The notes below the pieces were generated by a model. The model saw only the letters and a program-made list of their open reading frames with translations. It had not been told where the DNA came from and ran no database searches. From the NCBI GenBank assembly GCA_003254925.1, contig QANZ01043845.1:1-64000 (forward strand): a DNA stretch of 64,000 nucleotides, in the 5' to 3' direction. A program made the position numbers and the translations under genes. The DNA is from Chamaecrista fasciculata. Taxonomy: Eukaryota; Streptophyta; Magnoliopsida; Fabales; Fabaceae. Below, piece after piece: positions 22,697-34,563 of this stretch; positions within the stretch are counted from its first letter, which is position 1; each line of letters begins with the position of its first letter.

Positions 22697-25536
22697 ATGT
22701 TGCGCTGCCTGAACGGTTCGGAGAATCTCGCCGGTAGCTTCTCGGAGATGACGGTGTTAGAGAGACAAAGAGAAAGAATGAAATGGCAACAACAACAACA
22801 ACAACAACAATTTCAACATCATCATCATCAGAATCTGAATCTAAATCAAAATCAGAATCAGAATCAGAGCTATAATTTCTGCGGAAATGGATTCGACGGT
22901 GCGTTCTCGTCGGCTCTACAAATTCCGAATTCTCAGGGGCTAATGATGATGACGATGATGATGAACGGCGGCGGCGCAGGGATCGGCGACGTGGTGGCGA
23001 ATGCCCGGTCGGTGAAACCCGACCCGGGTTCGGAAACCGGGTGGCCCGAATTAGGTAAACTTGAGATCCCTAATTTGGGCTTCGCGTCGTCTGGATTTGA
23101 CAACAACGCTGCGAATTCTGTGGTTTCAAGGACTTCTTCTAGCTGTCCGTCGTCGGCGGCGGTGATGGCGACGGCGACACCAGTTGCCGGAGACGGGAAG
23201 GGAAAAGAGACATTCTCGTCGGCGACGGAGAAGATGAGATCGGCGAGTATGAAGAAGAGAAAACCAGACAAGATTCAAAACCCTAAGGTTTGTGATTGTG
23301 AGTGTGTGTGAATTTGTTTGAGATTTCTAAGTGAAGAAATGAGAAATTGAATTGAAACGGCGTCGTTTTGTGTTTGTGTGTTTAGGTTTGTGTTGCAGAG
23401 AATGAGAGCAACAACAGTAACAAGAAGAAGAACAAAGGGAGTGTGGAAGAAGATGAATCGAAAATCACGACAAATGAGAAGAACAGAGAAGGATCTGGAG
23501 AAGAAGATTCATGTTGCAAGGAGAAGAAGGAGAATTCCAAGGCTTCGGAATTAGTTCAGAAGCCTGACTACATTCATGTCCGAGCTCGCCGAGGCCAAGC
23601 CACCGATAGCCACAGCTTAGCCGAAAGAGTGAGTACCACAAAGACTAATTAATGCATTCGAGTATTTTAGATCCCTCAATCACTTGTTGATTGATATTAA
23701 CTTAGTTTTAACTTAATTGGCAATGGAGATTGAGTATGTTAGAAGGATTTCAAATTAAATTCTCATATATGAGCTAGATTAGGCTATTCTTAATAACAGG
23801 ATCAGGGTTTATGTTGGTTGTATCAATAAAAGAAATTTTAAAAAATTGAGATTAAGGATGTTATGTTGATGATGATAGATGATGCATTGTGCAGGTTAGA
23901 AGGGAGAAAATTAGCGAGAGAATGAAGTATTTGCAAGATTTAGTGCCAGGGTGTAACAAGATCACAGGGAAAGCTGGCATGCTGGATGAAATCATCAATT
24001 ATGTTCAATCTCTTCAACGACAAGTTGAGGTAATTAATCAACATCATACATTATTACACAACAACGATTCAACCTCGTGTGTGTGTGTTAATTAATGTTG
24101 TTCTTACAAAATGCAGTTCCTGTCTATGAAATTAGCTACTGTGAACCCAAGGATTGATTTCAACGTTGATGATCTATTCACCAAAGAGGTCAGTAAGTAG
24201 TGGAAAGAAACGTTTCTATTATATATGAACAGAGACATTTGATTTGAAAGTTGAAACTCATAATAAAAAAAACGTTTCGTTGTTGTTTACAGGTTTTTCC
24301 GGCTTGTGCTCCTCATCTTACGGGTTTTCCAGCCATAGAAATGGCGCAAAATCCTGGGTTTCTTCAGTTCGATTCAGCACAGCATGCTTTAGATATGGGG
24401 CTAAACCCTACAGATTTGGGGCTTCGAAGGACCATTAGTGCCCCAGTATCCATGCCTCCCGAAACGTTTCATGATTTCTCTGTACGTTTCATGAATCTGT
24501 GTTTTTTTTTTTGGGTTGAGGAGTGATGATAATGATGATCTTATTTATTATTATTTACTTACGTGATGATAAACTGCAGCAGCAAATTCTGCCATTTTCG
24601 TCTTGTGAAGCTGATTTGCAAAGCCTTTACAATGTGGGTTTTGATCAATCAAGATCAACAACAACGTCCTATCCTTCTCAACCATTCACAGGTTAGCTAT
24701 ATTAAAAAATAAAAAATAAAATTATGTCTTGTCCAAATCACTTTTTTCTCTTTGCCCCTTCATGTCTTTTTTATGTCTTGAAACTACACATAATGCATAG
24801 TGGTTTAAGTTTTTTTTTTTCCAATAATAACATGATAGAGACAGATTTAGCATTTTTACATTGTGAAATTAGAGACAGATAAAAAGGTAAAAAAAAAATT
24901 GTTACGAGAAGTTAGAGTTCTCAATATATTATTTTTTAACTATATTTTTCTCTTCTTTTTATCACCATGTCTATTAATAAAAAAAATTAAGAGAGAGGCA
25001 AACTAAAAAGGATCTCTCTTTAGTAAAACTAAGAAAAAAATTATTTTTTAAGTTTATTTTCTTTAATTTTGTACTGTAGTTTTTAGAAAAAAAAAATTGT
25101 GGGGGTCCCAATCCGATGGAGACATGAGACTGAGAACCCCACAGATGTTGATGAGTGCTTAGAAATACTGAAACTTACTTTTCTCTCTTTTTTTCACAAT
25201 GATATTTTTCTCATTGAGAAATAGGAAGTATTTGATAATATGAAGGAAAGTTTCTTTCTAAAAGATTACGATGTTATTCTATGTTGTGAAAGTAAGAAGT
25301 AGATAATTTGGATAATAAAGTCCAAGATCAATCATCATTATTCTTCAAGGCTATGGTTTTTTCAATCATTTTCTAGAGTTAAATTATTATGAGGATTGGA
25401 CTAATTAAGCACTTTTAGCTATAGAAAATTGTTCCCTTTTAGCTTTTATTGTCTTTTTTAATATAAATTCTAAATTTGTTGAATGGCATGTTTTGCAGGT
25501 TTAATTGAAGGCAGCAATTTAAAGATGGAGATGTGA
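22697..25536 (+). CDS. bHLH transcription factor, CIB1/bHLH63-like (subfamily XII)
   Basis: Nuclear DNA-binding factor. In Arabidopsis CIB1-type proteins bind E/G-boxes and, with blue-light-activated CRY2, promote flowering; that role is from the family, not shown here. Seven exons: 22697-23287, 23386-23628, 23895-24029, 24117-24188, 24293-24481, 24580-24691, 25499-25536, giving 459 aa in one frame with GT-AG introns. N-terminal [13 protein letters not shown] is the conserved subfamily motif, followed by poly-Q, His and Asn-Gln repeats (about 28-60). A basic, Lys-rich region precedes [17 protein letters not shown]. The bHLH spans about 269-320; H273, E277 and R281 form the H-E-R pattern of G-box binders, and [18 protein letters not shown] is helix 2. 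The C-terminal half ([12 protein letters not shown]) is subfamily-like. The closest member (CIB1, bHLH60/62/78) is not certain. Confidence 0.94.
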
Positions 25537-27204
25537 AGCTGATCTTATAATTCCAATTTATTGGATGAGAAAGCTCAATCAGTCCCAAAATGACTCTTAT
25601 CAAGATTCTTTTTCTTTTATGAGTACATAACATATAATATTGTTTGTATACTTCTCCATAGTATAAATAATATCAATTTTATAGCCTTTTAACTTTAGTT
25701 TCTCCTGTTGGCTAAAAAAAAAACTTTAGTCTCTCTCTCTAAGGCAATTCATATCAGAAATGAATGAGTAGTGAAAATTTAATTTTTGTGATTACAAAGA
25801 GTGAATGATCTAGTTATGGCATTTCTCATATTGATTCTCTAAAATTTAGTTACTTTATTCATCTATTTCATTTCTTCATCTCTTATATTGTGGTCTTCAA
25901 TATCATTCTTACATCAAGCTCTAATATATCACATAGTTGAATTGGGACCACATATGATTTGACACAAGAGAAAAATTAAATTATATTAAAAAAACTAAAT
26001 AAAAAAAAAAAGTAATGAAACTTGAAGTCCTCCTAACTCTATCCTACTAAAGTAATCATGGTTACATGGTATCATCAATTTAGGTATTTGTCCTAACATT
26101 TTTCATTGACAACTGGACATTTGACCTTCTAATCAACTTAATTATAAATCAAGGCACCCATCTTTGTCAATTAGGTTAACATGAAAAATGATGTCAAAAA
26201 GATTAAAACTAAAATGTAGAAGGGTATCAACAAATGATTAAACTGTCAAATCACTAAATTGCCTAGATAAAGAGCTCAAAGTAGTGATGAAACTCAAAAG
26301 AATAAATTATATGGTTGTCGTAAATTTAGTCTTAGATTTTTCAAAATGCTTGATTTAACCCTAAAAATCCATGATTTGTGATAAGTTAATCTTTTCATAC
26401 TTTAGACTAAATTGCTATAAGTCATGAATTTTCGAAAATTAAATCAATCATTTCAAAACAATTCAAAGATTAAACTAATATTACCTATATAATCAAAGGA
26501 CTAAATTAATATTTAACTCAAACTCAAAACATTAATGCTCAAATCAAAGTATAAAAATCTCAAAAAGAAGAAGAAAAGCCAAGTAGCTGATGAGCTTGTA
26601 GTAATAGAGACTAGATTGCAAAAGGGTGATCAAGTTGTGAACCCAATTTGGTGGGGATGAAGCAGAAAGACAACATTGAAGATGCTTGAGAGAGACAGAA
26701 GACAAAAGCATGCAAGTGGCCCTTCACAAAGGCACCTTTTGGGACAGCATAATAGTGAGGTTGATTGAGACAGTGATAACAAAAAGCATAGGATGATGAA
26801 TACAGAGCACTAACTATGGGGGCTATAGAACTTGGGAATGGGCAGACATATCCATTTTCTGAATTTATTAGCATGATTTTTCTGTCCCTCAAGTACCCCA
26901 AGAAGAATTATGGTTCAGTTCAAATCAAAAGGGCACCTCTACTCATATGTTAATTGGTTAAATGAATGTTCAAATGCTTACTACAGTATGGACAAAGTAC
27001 TGTGGAATGAGAGCAAGAGGTTATCAGAGAGGATTAGAGGAGGATTCAAAATCAGATTTTTTTCAGCTTATGTGTCTAAGAATTTGATATAAGATTTGAA
27101 TCTATGGCTTTGCACTTAACAGCACTATGTAATTTACTTATGTTGGTTAATTACTTGGTTTATGTTAGGTAGGTTAAAAAATTTAGAAAGCACATACACC
27201 TTAT
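25537..27204. other. Intergenic 3' of the bHLH gene
   Basis: Holds the 3' UTR of the bHLH gene just after 25536 and a weak foldback near 26320-26510 (TAAATTTAGTCTTAGATTT pairing imperfectly with TTAAACTAATATTACC). A less AT-rich stretch at 26590-27090 has a 96-codon minus-strand frame (26611-26901) with no recognised domain; I do not call it a gene. Confidence 0.45.
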
Positions 27205-27890
27205 TTTGAAGGAGTGTCGTTATGTCAGACACATGAATATATTCATGTGTGATACCTATATGACATGATACGACATGTGCTCAACACATGTTCATAAGTG
27301 TAAGAATTTTTATTTTATACTTTTAAGACTCTTATGCAGTGAAAAATATAAAAGAAAAAAGCCAAAATTACTAATTTCGTCTTCAAATTTTATATCACCT
27401 GTCAATTTCATCCCTAATCTTTTTTTACAGTCAATTTTGTCTCCAATGTTTTACATTTTTGTCAATTTTATCCTTTACTCTTACTTTAGCCAAATATTAA
27501 CAACAGAATCTACATGGCTAATGATATGTAATGTAAAATTGATAACAAAAAACTCATATCCTAACTCAGATTGAAAAATAAAATTGATATGTAATGCAAT
27601 TTGTCGTTGTTTTATTGAAAAAAATTAGTCAAAGAATAAAATTGATCAAAATATAACACATAGGGGACGAAATTGATAATAAAACAAAATTGGGGACAAA
27701 ATTGACAACGAAATTAGTGTTGTTGCAAAGAAAAAAACTACACATGACATATCTGACAATAGATAGTAATTTTGTAAATTTTTATCAATAATTATGAATC
27801 TTTATTTGTCTCTTCATTTCTTTATTTTGGAAATTACAATATATATACATATATATATATACACATATGTATATATATGTGTATCAAGGA
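27205..27890. repeat. 'GGAGTGTCGT' repeat interrupted by a foldback MITE
   Basis: The left part (GGAGTGTCGTTATGTCAGAC, then ATGACATGATACGACATGTG) and right part (TGACATATCTGACAATAG, then TTATTTTGGAAATTACAATA) match neighbouring parts of the copies at 28935-29292 and 30970-31328. The break is a second element, 27361-27728. Confidence 0.6.
27361..27728. repeat. Foldback MITE nested in the 'GGAGTGTCGT' repeat
   Basis: The left arm GCCAAAATTACTAATTTCGTC pairs with the right arm GACAACGAAATTAGT. It shares TGTCAATTTCATCCCTAAT words with 17081-17418 and 32893-33500. Its place within another repeat fixes the order of insertion. Confidence 0.68.
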
Positions 27891-28934
27891 TTTGATGTCA
27901 ATCTCTATGCTTTATAGCAGGTAATAATGATGATCTTCTTTCTTTAGATCCTCATCTCCTTAACGGAAATGAGATATATTACTAGATCTACAAGAGGTCT
28001 CTCTAGGCTATCTTAAAAAACATGAATGCCATTTAAGGGTTAAGAGTTAAGATGAATAATATCCTTTCTTTACTATAATTCGAAGGATACTTTCTCTCTC
28101 TCTCTCTCTAAGAATTTCACAGATGATATACCTTCCAAATTATTATGAGACATGACTCTTGACCCAGATTCCTGTCATAATAAGCATGAAAGGAGCCTGA
28201 GTTTTAGGTTGAAGATGATGGATTAATTGTTGGACCACTTGAGTTTACCAAGAGCAGAATGAGGCATCTTCTTCTTCTTCTTCATCTTGAAGCCATAAAG
28301 CCTAAGATCTTGTTGATTCTCTTTGTTCCTGTGGATTGTGAAAGATGATATTGGATTTTCCTTTCCCTGGTCCCACTTTTGCTTTATTTGATTAATCTTC
28401 CCTTCTCAGGTCTCATTCTCCACCTTTCCTTCACATGGTGCCTTCCAAGAAAAAGAAATTCACAAAAAGAAAGAAAACACAAACTCATACACACACACAG
28501 ATTTAAGATTCCCTTACAGAATTTTTTAAAAAAAATAAAAACAAAGGGGTGAAATTCTAACGGTTAAGACCACCTTAGCCTCCAAAATTTCGTCTCATTC
28601 TTATCCGGAAAATCCAAAGTTTTAAGCCTTCACTGGTTGATCTTAGAAAACTAGTATTTTCAACTTGCATATCTGTACAAGTGGTTCTTTTTGTATTTGA
28701 GATCAAAGTGGAGTCACTTGAGCTTTTTTAATAGAATTAAAAACTATAGAAGTTTTATACTTTGAGATCTTGCTGCATTGTAGACCAAAAAAAAAGAGAT
28801 CTTGCTGCATTTACAGTCCACTATTCAGATAAGAAAGATCAAAGAGAGATAAGAGAATCAAATGCAATTTTACTAGCCAAAGGAGTTCAAAGTTGACAAA
28901 AAAAGAAAAAAATGTATCGGGAAAGCATAGATAA
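27891..28934. other. Intergenic, one unassigned open stretch
   Basis: Includes a CT repeat near 28090-28108. On the minus strand about 28400-28223 is an ATG-less open stretch that ends KMPHSALGKLKWSNN and a TAA at 28223-28225, with a lysine run before it. It could be a small terminal exon or chance. No partner exon was found. Confidence 0.4.
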
Positions 28935-29292
28935 TTATATACTATTAAGCAGACACTAACACATCAAATTCTTAAAACTATATGACATGATACGACACAT
29001 ATATACACACACAATAGTAGACAAGAAATAGAGACAATTAGAGATCCATAAATTTTGACCAAAACTTCAAAAATTACAATAGCTATTTATGACATATGTC
29101 ATGTGCCCATTTTTTTTCTATTTTTTTTAGCAAACATTTTTTCTAATTTTCATCGTGTCAAAATTGCAAAAAAAATGATTTCAAATTCTAACACTCATGG
29201 TCATGTGTTGCATCATGTCGAATTGCATGTTGGACACAGACACATGGCAGACGACACTCAATCAAAATAAAGTGTCCATACTTTCTAGATTA
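28935..29292. repeat. 'GGAGTGTCGT' family repeat, inverted copy
   Basis: Reverse-complement match to the copy at 30970-31328: shared words include ATGACATATGTCATGTG, ATGGACAC at the edge (here AAGTGTCCATACTTTC) and CACAGACACATGGCAG. About 350 bp and non-coding. Confidence 0.6.
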
Positions 29293-29561
29293 TATACAAG
29301 AACAAAGAAACACAATTTCCATGACAATGATTAACATAGCAGTCACGAAACATTTCTGCATCTTATGAGTAAAGTGCTTAAGGTTCAGCCTGCTGAATTC
29401 AGCTTTCTTACCTATCCTTACTCAAGGTAGGACAGAAAATGGTGAATTAGGCAAACAACAATTATTATTGATACATCCATAATAGTAGTAACATACTCTT
29501 ATGCTGGGAATGAAATTGCCTGCTCACTGTTTATTCCCAATACTTATTCAAGGAGCCTAGA

Positions 29562-32500
29562 TTAGACTAAAGTATCTAGGAATTCGCTGACTGTAGTATA
29601 TTTCACTTGTGGATACAGTTCTGTACCATTTACACCATAAGTTGAATCGATATCAAAGTACGTGTGATCCCCCAGTATGAAAGCAGAATATGTAAATAGC
29701 TTCTCCGCATTTTCAGGGAAAGTAGTCTCTGCAATGCAATAATATTGCTCAATTTTGTCAGAATATCTTCTTGTCTGGAATATGATTAATCTTCACAATG
29801 AATAAAACCTTACACCATATCTATCTCCATCTTCTAGATATGAAATGGTTTTACTTTACATCCTTCATAAGTAGGGATGATTATAGATAGGGTATAGTTA
29901 GGATATTATGATCTTTAGACCCGAACTCAGACTTGAGCACGTCTCAAAATAATCCCTATTTCCAGACCCTACAAATAGTCGAATCTCCAAACCTAGACTC
30001 AGACCCGGAAAATTTTTAAAATAAATTAATTTTTATTAATATAAAATCTATTTTCATCAATTTTTTACATCCATAAACACCAAAAATAAAAAAGTAAATC
30101 ATAAATGTGAATGTACTATTATTAAATTATTTCAATGTGTATGAAATATTTAACATTCACGGGAAGGATACCCCTTGTCCATTCTCAAAACCATTGACTT
30201 TAGACATAGGATAAAATCTTAGGTTACCCAATACCCATGGGGTATGAATATTTTGATCATCCCTACTTATAGGAGTAGCCAAATAGGAATAGAAATGTTA
30301 TGCAAACAAACTGGAAAATTACCTTTAATACTCTTGAGCAGCTCTTCTCCTGAGACATTAGATTTCTCGAGCTTCTTCCCGATTTTAGTCTCCCATAACT
30401 CAACTAGCTCGTTAATGGAATAAACATTTCCCGGTGGTCTTAAGTACAACACTTTATATAGTGTACGAGGATCATCCACTGCATTTATAGTGAAGGCGGC
30501 AACATCACTCTCCTTAACAAACACACCTACAAATATAACCATTAAAAGTTCAATTGCCACCAACCACAACCTAATGTTTCCTAAGAATGATGATCTTGAC
30601 ATGGACAGACAGACCTTTTGTATTTCCATCACCAAATATTGTCACCTTGTCTCTAGGAGGAGCTTTTAGGCCTGGTTGAATGAGAGAAGGAAGCAAAAGG
30701 GTCATGAAGAAATTGCAAGAGATGCAAGTATATGGAACGCCTTCAGCCTTCAAAAGACGCCGGATTTCTGCTTTATGTTTATAGAAGTCATAGCCAGCTT
30801 GAAGAAAAGATATTTTAACCTTATCAGGATCTGATCCAAATTCTGCTGGGATGAATCTCTGCATAGCACAAGATTATTGAACACATATCAGAGTTGAGAA
30901 AAGAAAGGAACACAAACTTCAGTCATAACCTATAAGCATGAGAGTATATAGAGAAAGATAACAACTTGTAAAGTATGGACACTCCAATTTGAGGGAGTGT
31001 CGTCATGTGTACGACAGGATACAACACATGCTCGACACATATCCATAACTGTCAAAATTTAAAATAAGTTTTTCACAGCATACAGCAAAAAATAGAAAAC
31101 ATTGACACATATGACATATGCCATTAATAGATATTGTAATTTTTGAAGTTTTCATCAAGATTTGTTGATCTTTAATTGTCTCTTAGTTTCTTGTCTACTT
31201 TTGGAATTACAATATATATATACGACGCATTGTGTAATGTAATTTCAAGAATCTAGCATGTCTGTGTGTCTATGTCTGTGTTGTATCTCATGTCCATGTC
31301 AATGTATGTGCTTCATAGCTAACAACTGATATTAAAAAAATTAAATTATTAAACAAATCAAGAATTTTAGAAACTGAAGAACTCAATACTTTAACAGAGG
31401 TAGAGCATGTTTGTATACCACCCACTTTAGGTGGTTTTCACTAATTGAACTTTAAATACTTCATTGTCTACTCTTATATCCTTGTTTTCACCCACTCATT
31501 CATCATAAGAAAAAGCATCTTCTAACTTAAACTCAAACTTTATTATATTTGTAGCGTCTCATTTATTCAATTTCACATTAAAAATTACAAGGACTAAGTT
31601 ATTCATCTTTTATTGGTGCAAACAATTCCTTCTCTCTAAAAAACCAATGCCTTTCAGGATTTTCAAGAGAAAAATATTGAGATAGCTAAGATATTATGAT
31701 CCTACTAGATTTTGCCAAACTACGATTTTGCCACGATCCTAAAGAAAAATGCTTGCAATCTTAACAGCATTGTACCCTCTCTTACTAACTCAGCTAATTC
31801 ATAGGTAACTCTTTGCTAGAGCAAGGACATTTCAAGAATAAAAATCCAAAACATTACAAAGACTAAGTTATTCATCTTTTGTTGGTGCAAACAACTCCTT
31901 CTCAGCCAAGGTGTTTTAGGATCATACATAAGATCGAGGAAAAAAAAATGTTTGCTACCTTAACAGCACTGCTACCCTCTCTTACTAACTGAGCTAATTC
32001 ATAGGTAAATCTTTGCTTGAGTATTCAAGAGAAAAAATCCAAAACATTTTCAAAGGCAATGCAAGAGGGTTGATAAGTGATAAATGATAACCTTAATCGA
32101 ACCAACTTGTTTGATGACTTGTATGAGAAGTTTCTGATATAGAACCTCCTTAGCTGAAACAGCGCAGATTACCACATCCACTTGCTTCACTGCCTCAACA
32201 AGGCTGGCTTCATCTTGGAGCGAACCCTACAAAGAACATAAACCATTAAATTTATTTTAAAATTATGATTTAATCCTCAAATATTGAAATAGACTCTTCT
32301 CATCCCTTATTTTTTCTTTAAAAATGTCAATTAACGGTTCAGGTACTAACTATTTGTAAAAAGAAATCTAGATTAAAATGTGTACCATAATTTTGAGACA
32401 AATCTAAGGACAACAAATAGATTTTCTCTTAGTGAAGCAGGAAATCAATTTCAGAGAAATCCAAATCCAGATGACGAAAATGAAATTAGCAAAAACAGAG

Positions 32501-32686
32501 ACAAACTTTGAGAATGGTAGCTCCAGCATGAGAGAGGGATTGAATCTTGTGAGATTTGATGGGATCAGAGAAGGCAGAGTCTCTGACAAAAGCAAATGTT
32601 GGGTGAGAAGCTTCGAGACTTGCTGTGGCTAAAAGGAACCCTAATCTTCCAGTAGCCCCAATTACCAAAATTTTGCTCTTTTCCAT
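29562..32686 (-). CDS. PLR3: NmrA-like reductase, PLR3-like (isoflavone reductase / PCBER / PLR family)
   Basis: NADPH-dependent atypical short-chain reductase, probably cytosolic; the family reduces lignans, isoflavones and related phenylpropanoids. Exons on the minus strand: 32686-32507, 32226-32092, 30858-30615, 30526-30323, 29728-29562, giving 309 aa, the family's usual length. ILVIGATGRLG (6-16) is the Rossmann dinucleotide loop, though most PLR/PCBER proteins have GGTGYIG. RFIPAEFGSDP (106-116) and FYKHKAEIRR follow, with K134 where the family's catalytic lysine lies. DGNTKGVFVKESDVAAF and a C-terminal LYPQVKYTTVSEFLDTL are typical. By memory it most resembles Arabidopsis At4g34540, named probable pinoresinol-lariciresinol reductase 3, whose substrate is not established to my knowledge. 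I chose the MEKSK start; an in-frame ATG at 32737 is 17 codons upstream. Confidence 0.92.
30970..31328. repeat. 'GGAGTGTCGT' family repeat in PLR3-like intron 2
   Basis: Begins near AAGTATGGACACTCC and carries GACACATATGACATATGCC, matching the inverted copy at 28935-29292. It lies wholly in the intron between exons 2 and 3 and should not alter the protein. Confidence 0.6.
31584..32055. repeat. Tandem duplication in PLR3-like intron 2
   Basis: Two copies, about 31584-31850 and 31854-32055. Shared blocks are ACTAAGTTATTCATCTTTT, TTGGTGCAAACAA, CCTCTCTTACTAACT and GCTAATTCATAGGTAA. The copies differ by small indels, so the duplication is not very recent. Confidence 0.75.
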
Positions 32687-32892
32687 GTCTCTGCGAGAAA
32701 TGGAGAGTACCCACAATGTCAAAATGGCGACTTTCAAATTGGGGTCGACGAGGCTAGAAACTGCGATGTTTAGTCCAATATGCTTTCAGCATTTCAGGCT
32801 ACGAGTTCAAATTTTGACTTTTTGAATGCTCGCTCCGGCCTCGATCAGCTGAAACCAGTCACAACAACCACAGTCATGTACTAATGTTTTAT

Positions 32893-33500
32893 TTTTGCAA
32901 AAGCAAACTTTTAGTCCCAAATTTTACACTAATTGTCAATTTCATCATCAATGTTTTACATTTTCAAACGAGGTCAAATTGATCCTAAAGTAGATCGCTT
33001 ATTTTATGGTCAAAAAAGCAAAGCTGATCATATCTCTTTCTTTTCAAATTCAAATATGAAGAATTCAGAGATACGAGTTTCTCTTAACAAGTCTTTTGAA
33101 TTTGAAATGAAAGACAAGAGAAATATGTCCAAGTTCAATAGTTTGGGACCAAAAGGAAACATTTTACCAATATTTAAGACCAAAATGAAACATTTTGCCA
33201 ACATTTAAGAACAATTTGAATATTTTGAAACATAATGGACCAAAATGAACATTAGTGCATACATTTAGGACCAAAATGACCCATTGATCATAAATTAATG
33301 ACAAATTTCATCCTATTTTTGAATGAGTTAGGATTTGAGTTTTTTTTTTCTAACAATTTTACATTACACATCATTAGTCATGTAGATTTTGTCGTTAATA
33401 TTTGATGAAAGTAATTTAGGATAAAATTGACCGCAAAAAAATTGAGGATTAAATTGACAATTGGTGAAAAATTTGGGGACTAAAAGAGTGATTTTTCCTT
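32893..33500. repeat. Foldback MITE interrupted by another foldback
   Basis: The outer left arm (GCAAAAGCAAACTTTTAGTCCC, then TGTCAATTTCATCATCAATG) pairs with the outer right arm (TTGACAATTGGTGAAAAAT, then GGGGACTAAAAG). About 32955-33290 is a different sequence, with GAGGTCAAATTGATCC and ATTTAGGACCAAAATGA, of the family at 135-449 and 5331-7160. It sits just upstream of the PLR3-like start. Confidence 0.6.
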
Positions 33501-33512
33501 TATTTTTTTTTA

Positions 33513-33866
33513 AAAAAAACTATTATTTGATCCTTGAATTTAAATCAAGTCAACCAATCAGTCTCTAAATAACCAAAATATATGATTTGATCCCTGAAAT
33601 ATTTCAATTGTCAACTATTTGATCCTTATTAATGATTTGGTACCTGATTTTGAATTGATTTAATAGTTTTGGTTTCTAAATTTTTATTAAATTAATACTT
33701 TTTTGTCCTTAAATTTATATTGAATTTTTACTTTTTGGTCTCTGACTCAAGGACCAAATTGTTGACAATTGCAATAATTTAGGGACTGAGTTGTATATTT
33801 CAATTATTCAAGAACTGATTAATTGACTCAGTGTAAATTTAAGGACCAAATTGTAAAGTTTTCTCT
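33513..33866. repeat. Foldback element, second copy of the 13337-13755 family
   Basis: The left arm CTATTATTTGATCCTTGAAT with AAGTCAACCAATCAGTC pairs with the right arm GACTGATT-type words (CTGATTAATTGACTCAG) and ACCAAATTGTAAAG. It is about 350 bp and non-coding. Confidence 0.65.
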
Positions 33867-34514
33867 TTATTTTTTATATATTGGCCTACTGGATTTGAGA
33901 TGTTAATCTAATTTGACACATACAATGGCAGGGATTGAATGAATGAAAGTTGAAACTTTAGCATGGTCTCGTGGATAATTTTTGCTGCTTTAATTTTGAC
34001 ATTTTCATGTAATTCTTTTATGATTTGTCCCGTCTCTTCTGTAATGCTAATTATCGATTAATATGTTAGATATTAATATTATTGTTATATTTGTTTTTGG
34101 TAAATATATTATTGTTAACTCAATATGACAAAAAGAAGAAAAATTAATATATGAAATGACCAACCCAGTCTTACCTGGGTAGCGTCTTGCCTAGTTTAGA
34201 AAGGATTAGGTGAATATTGTCCTGGACTTGCACAAATGATTCACTAGAGATGTATTGTTATGTAAAGATGTTAAATAATTTTCTTTCTCATAAAAGGGAA
34301 ATTTATTAAACACAACCAAGATGATAAATAATTTGATGAAAATTATATCACGTATGAGGTATTCAAATATATTCTATATTTATAACTTCTATTTTACTAT
34401 CCTGATTTGAAAGTTGATTTACTATTCTATATAACTCATTATTTCTAAAAGAAATCAGAATAAGGGTGTTATTTAAAAATCTTATCATTTAAATTCACCA
34501 TATCTTATTGATGA

Positions 34515-34563
<49 letters not shown>

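Noticed and set aside
26611-26901. 96-codon minus-strand frame as a gene
   Set aside because: No known domain, no splice partners, Cys/Tyr/Phe-rich translation; left as unassigned intergenic DNA.
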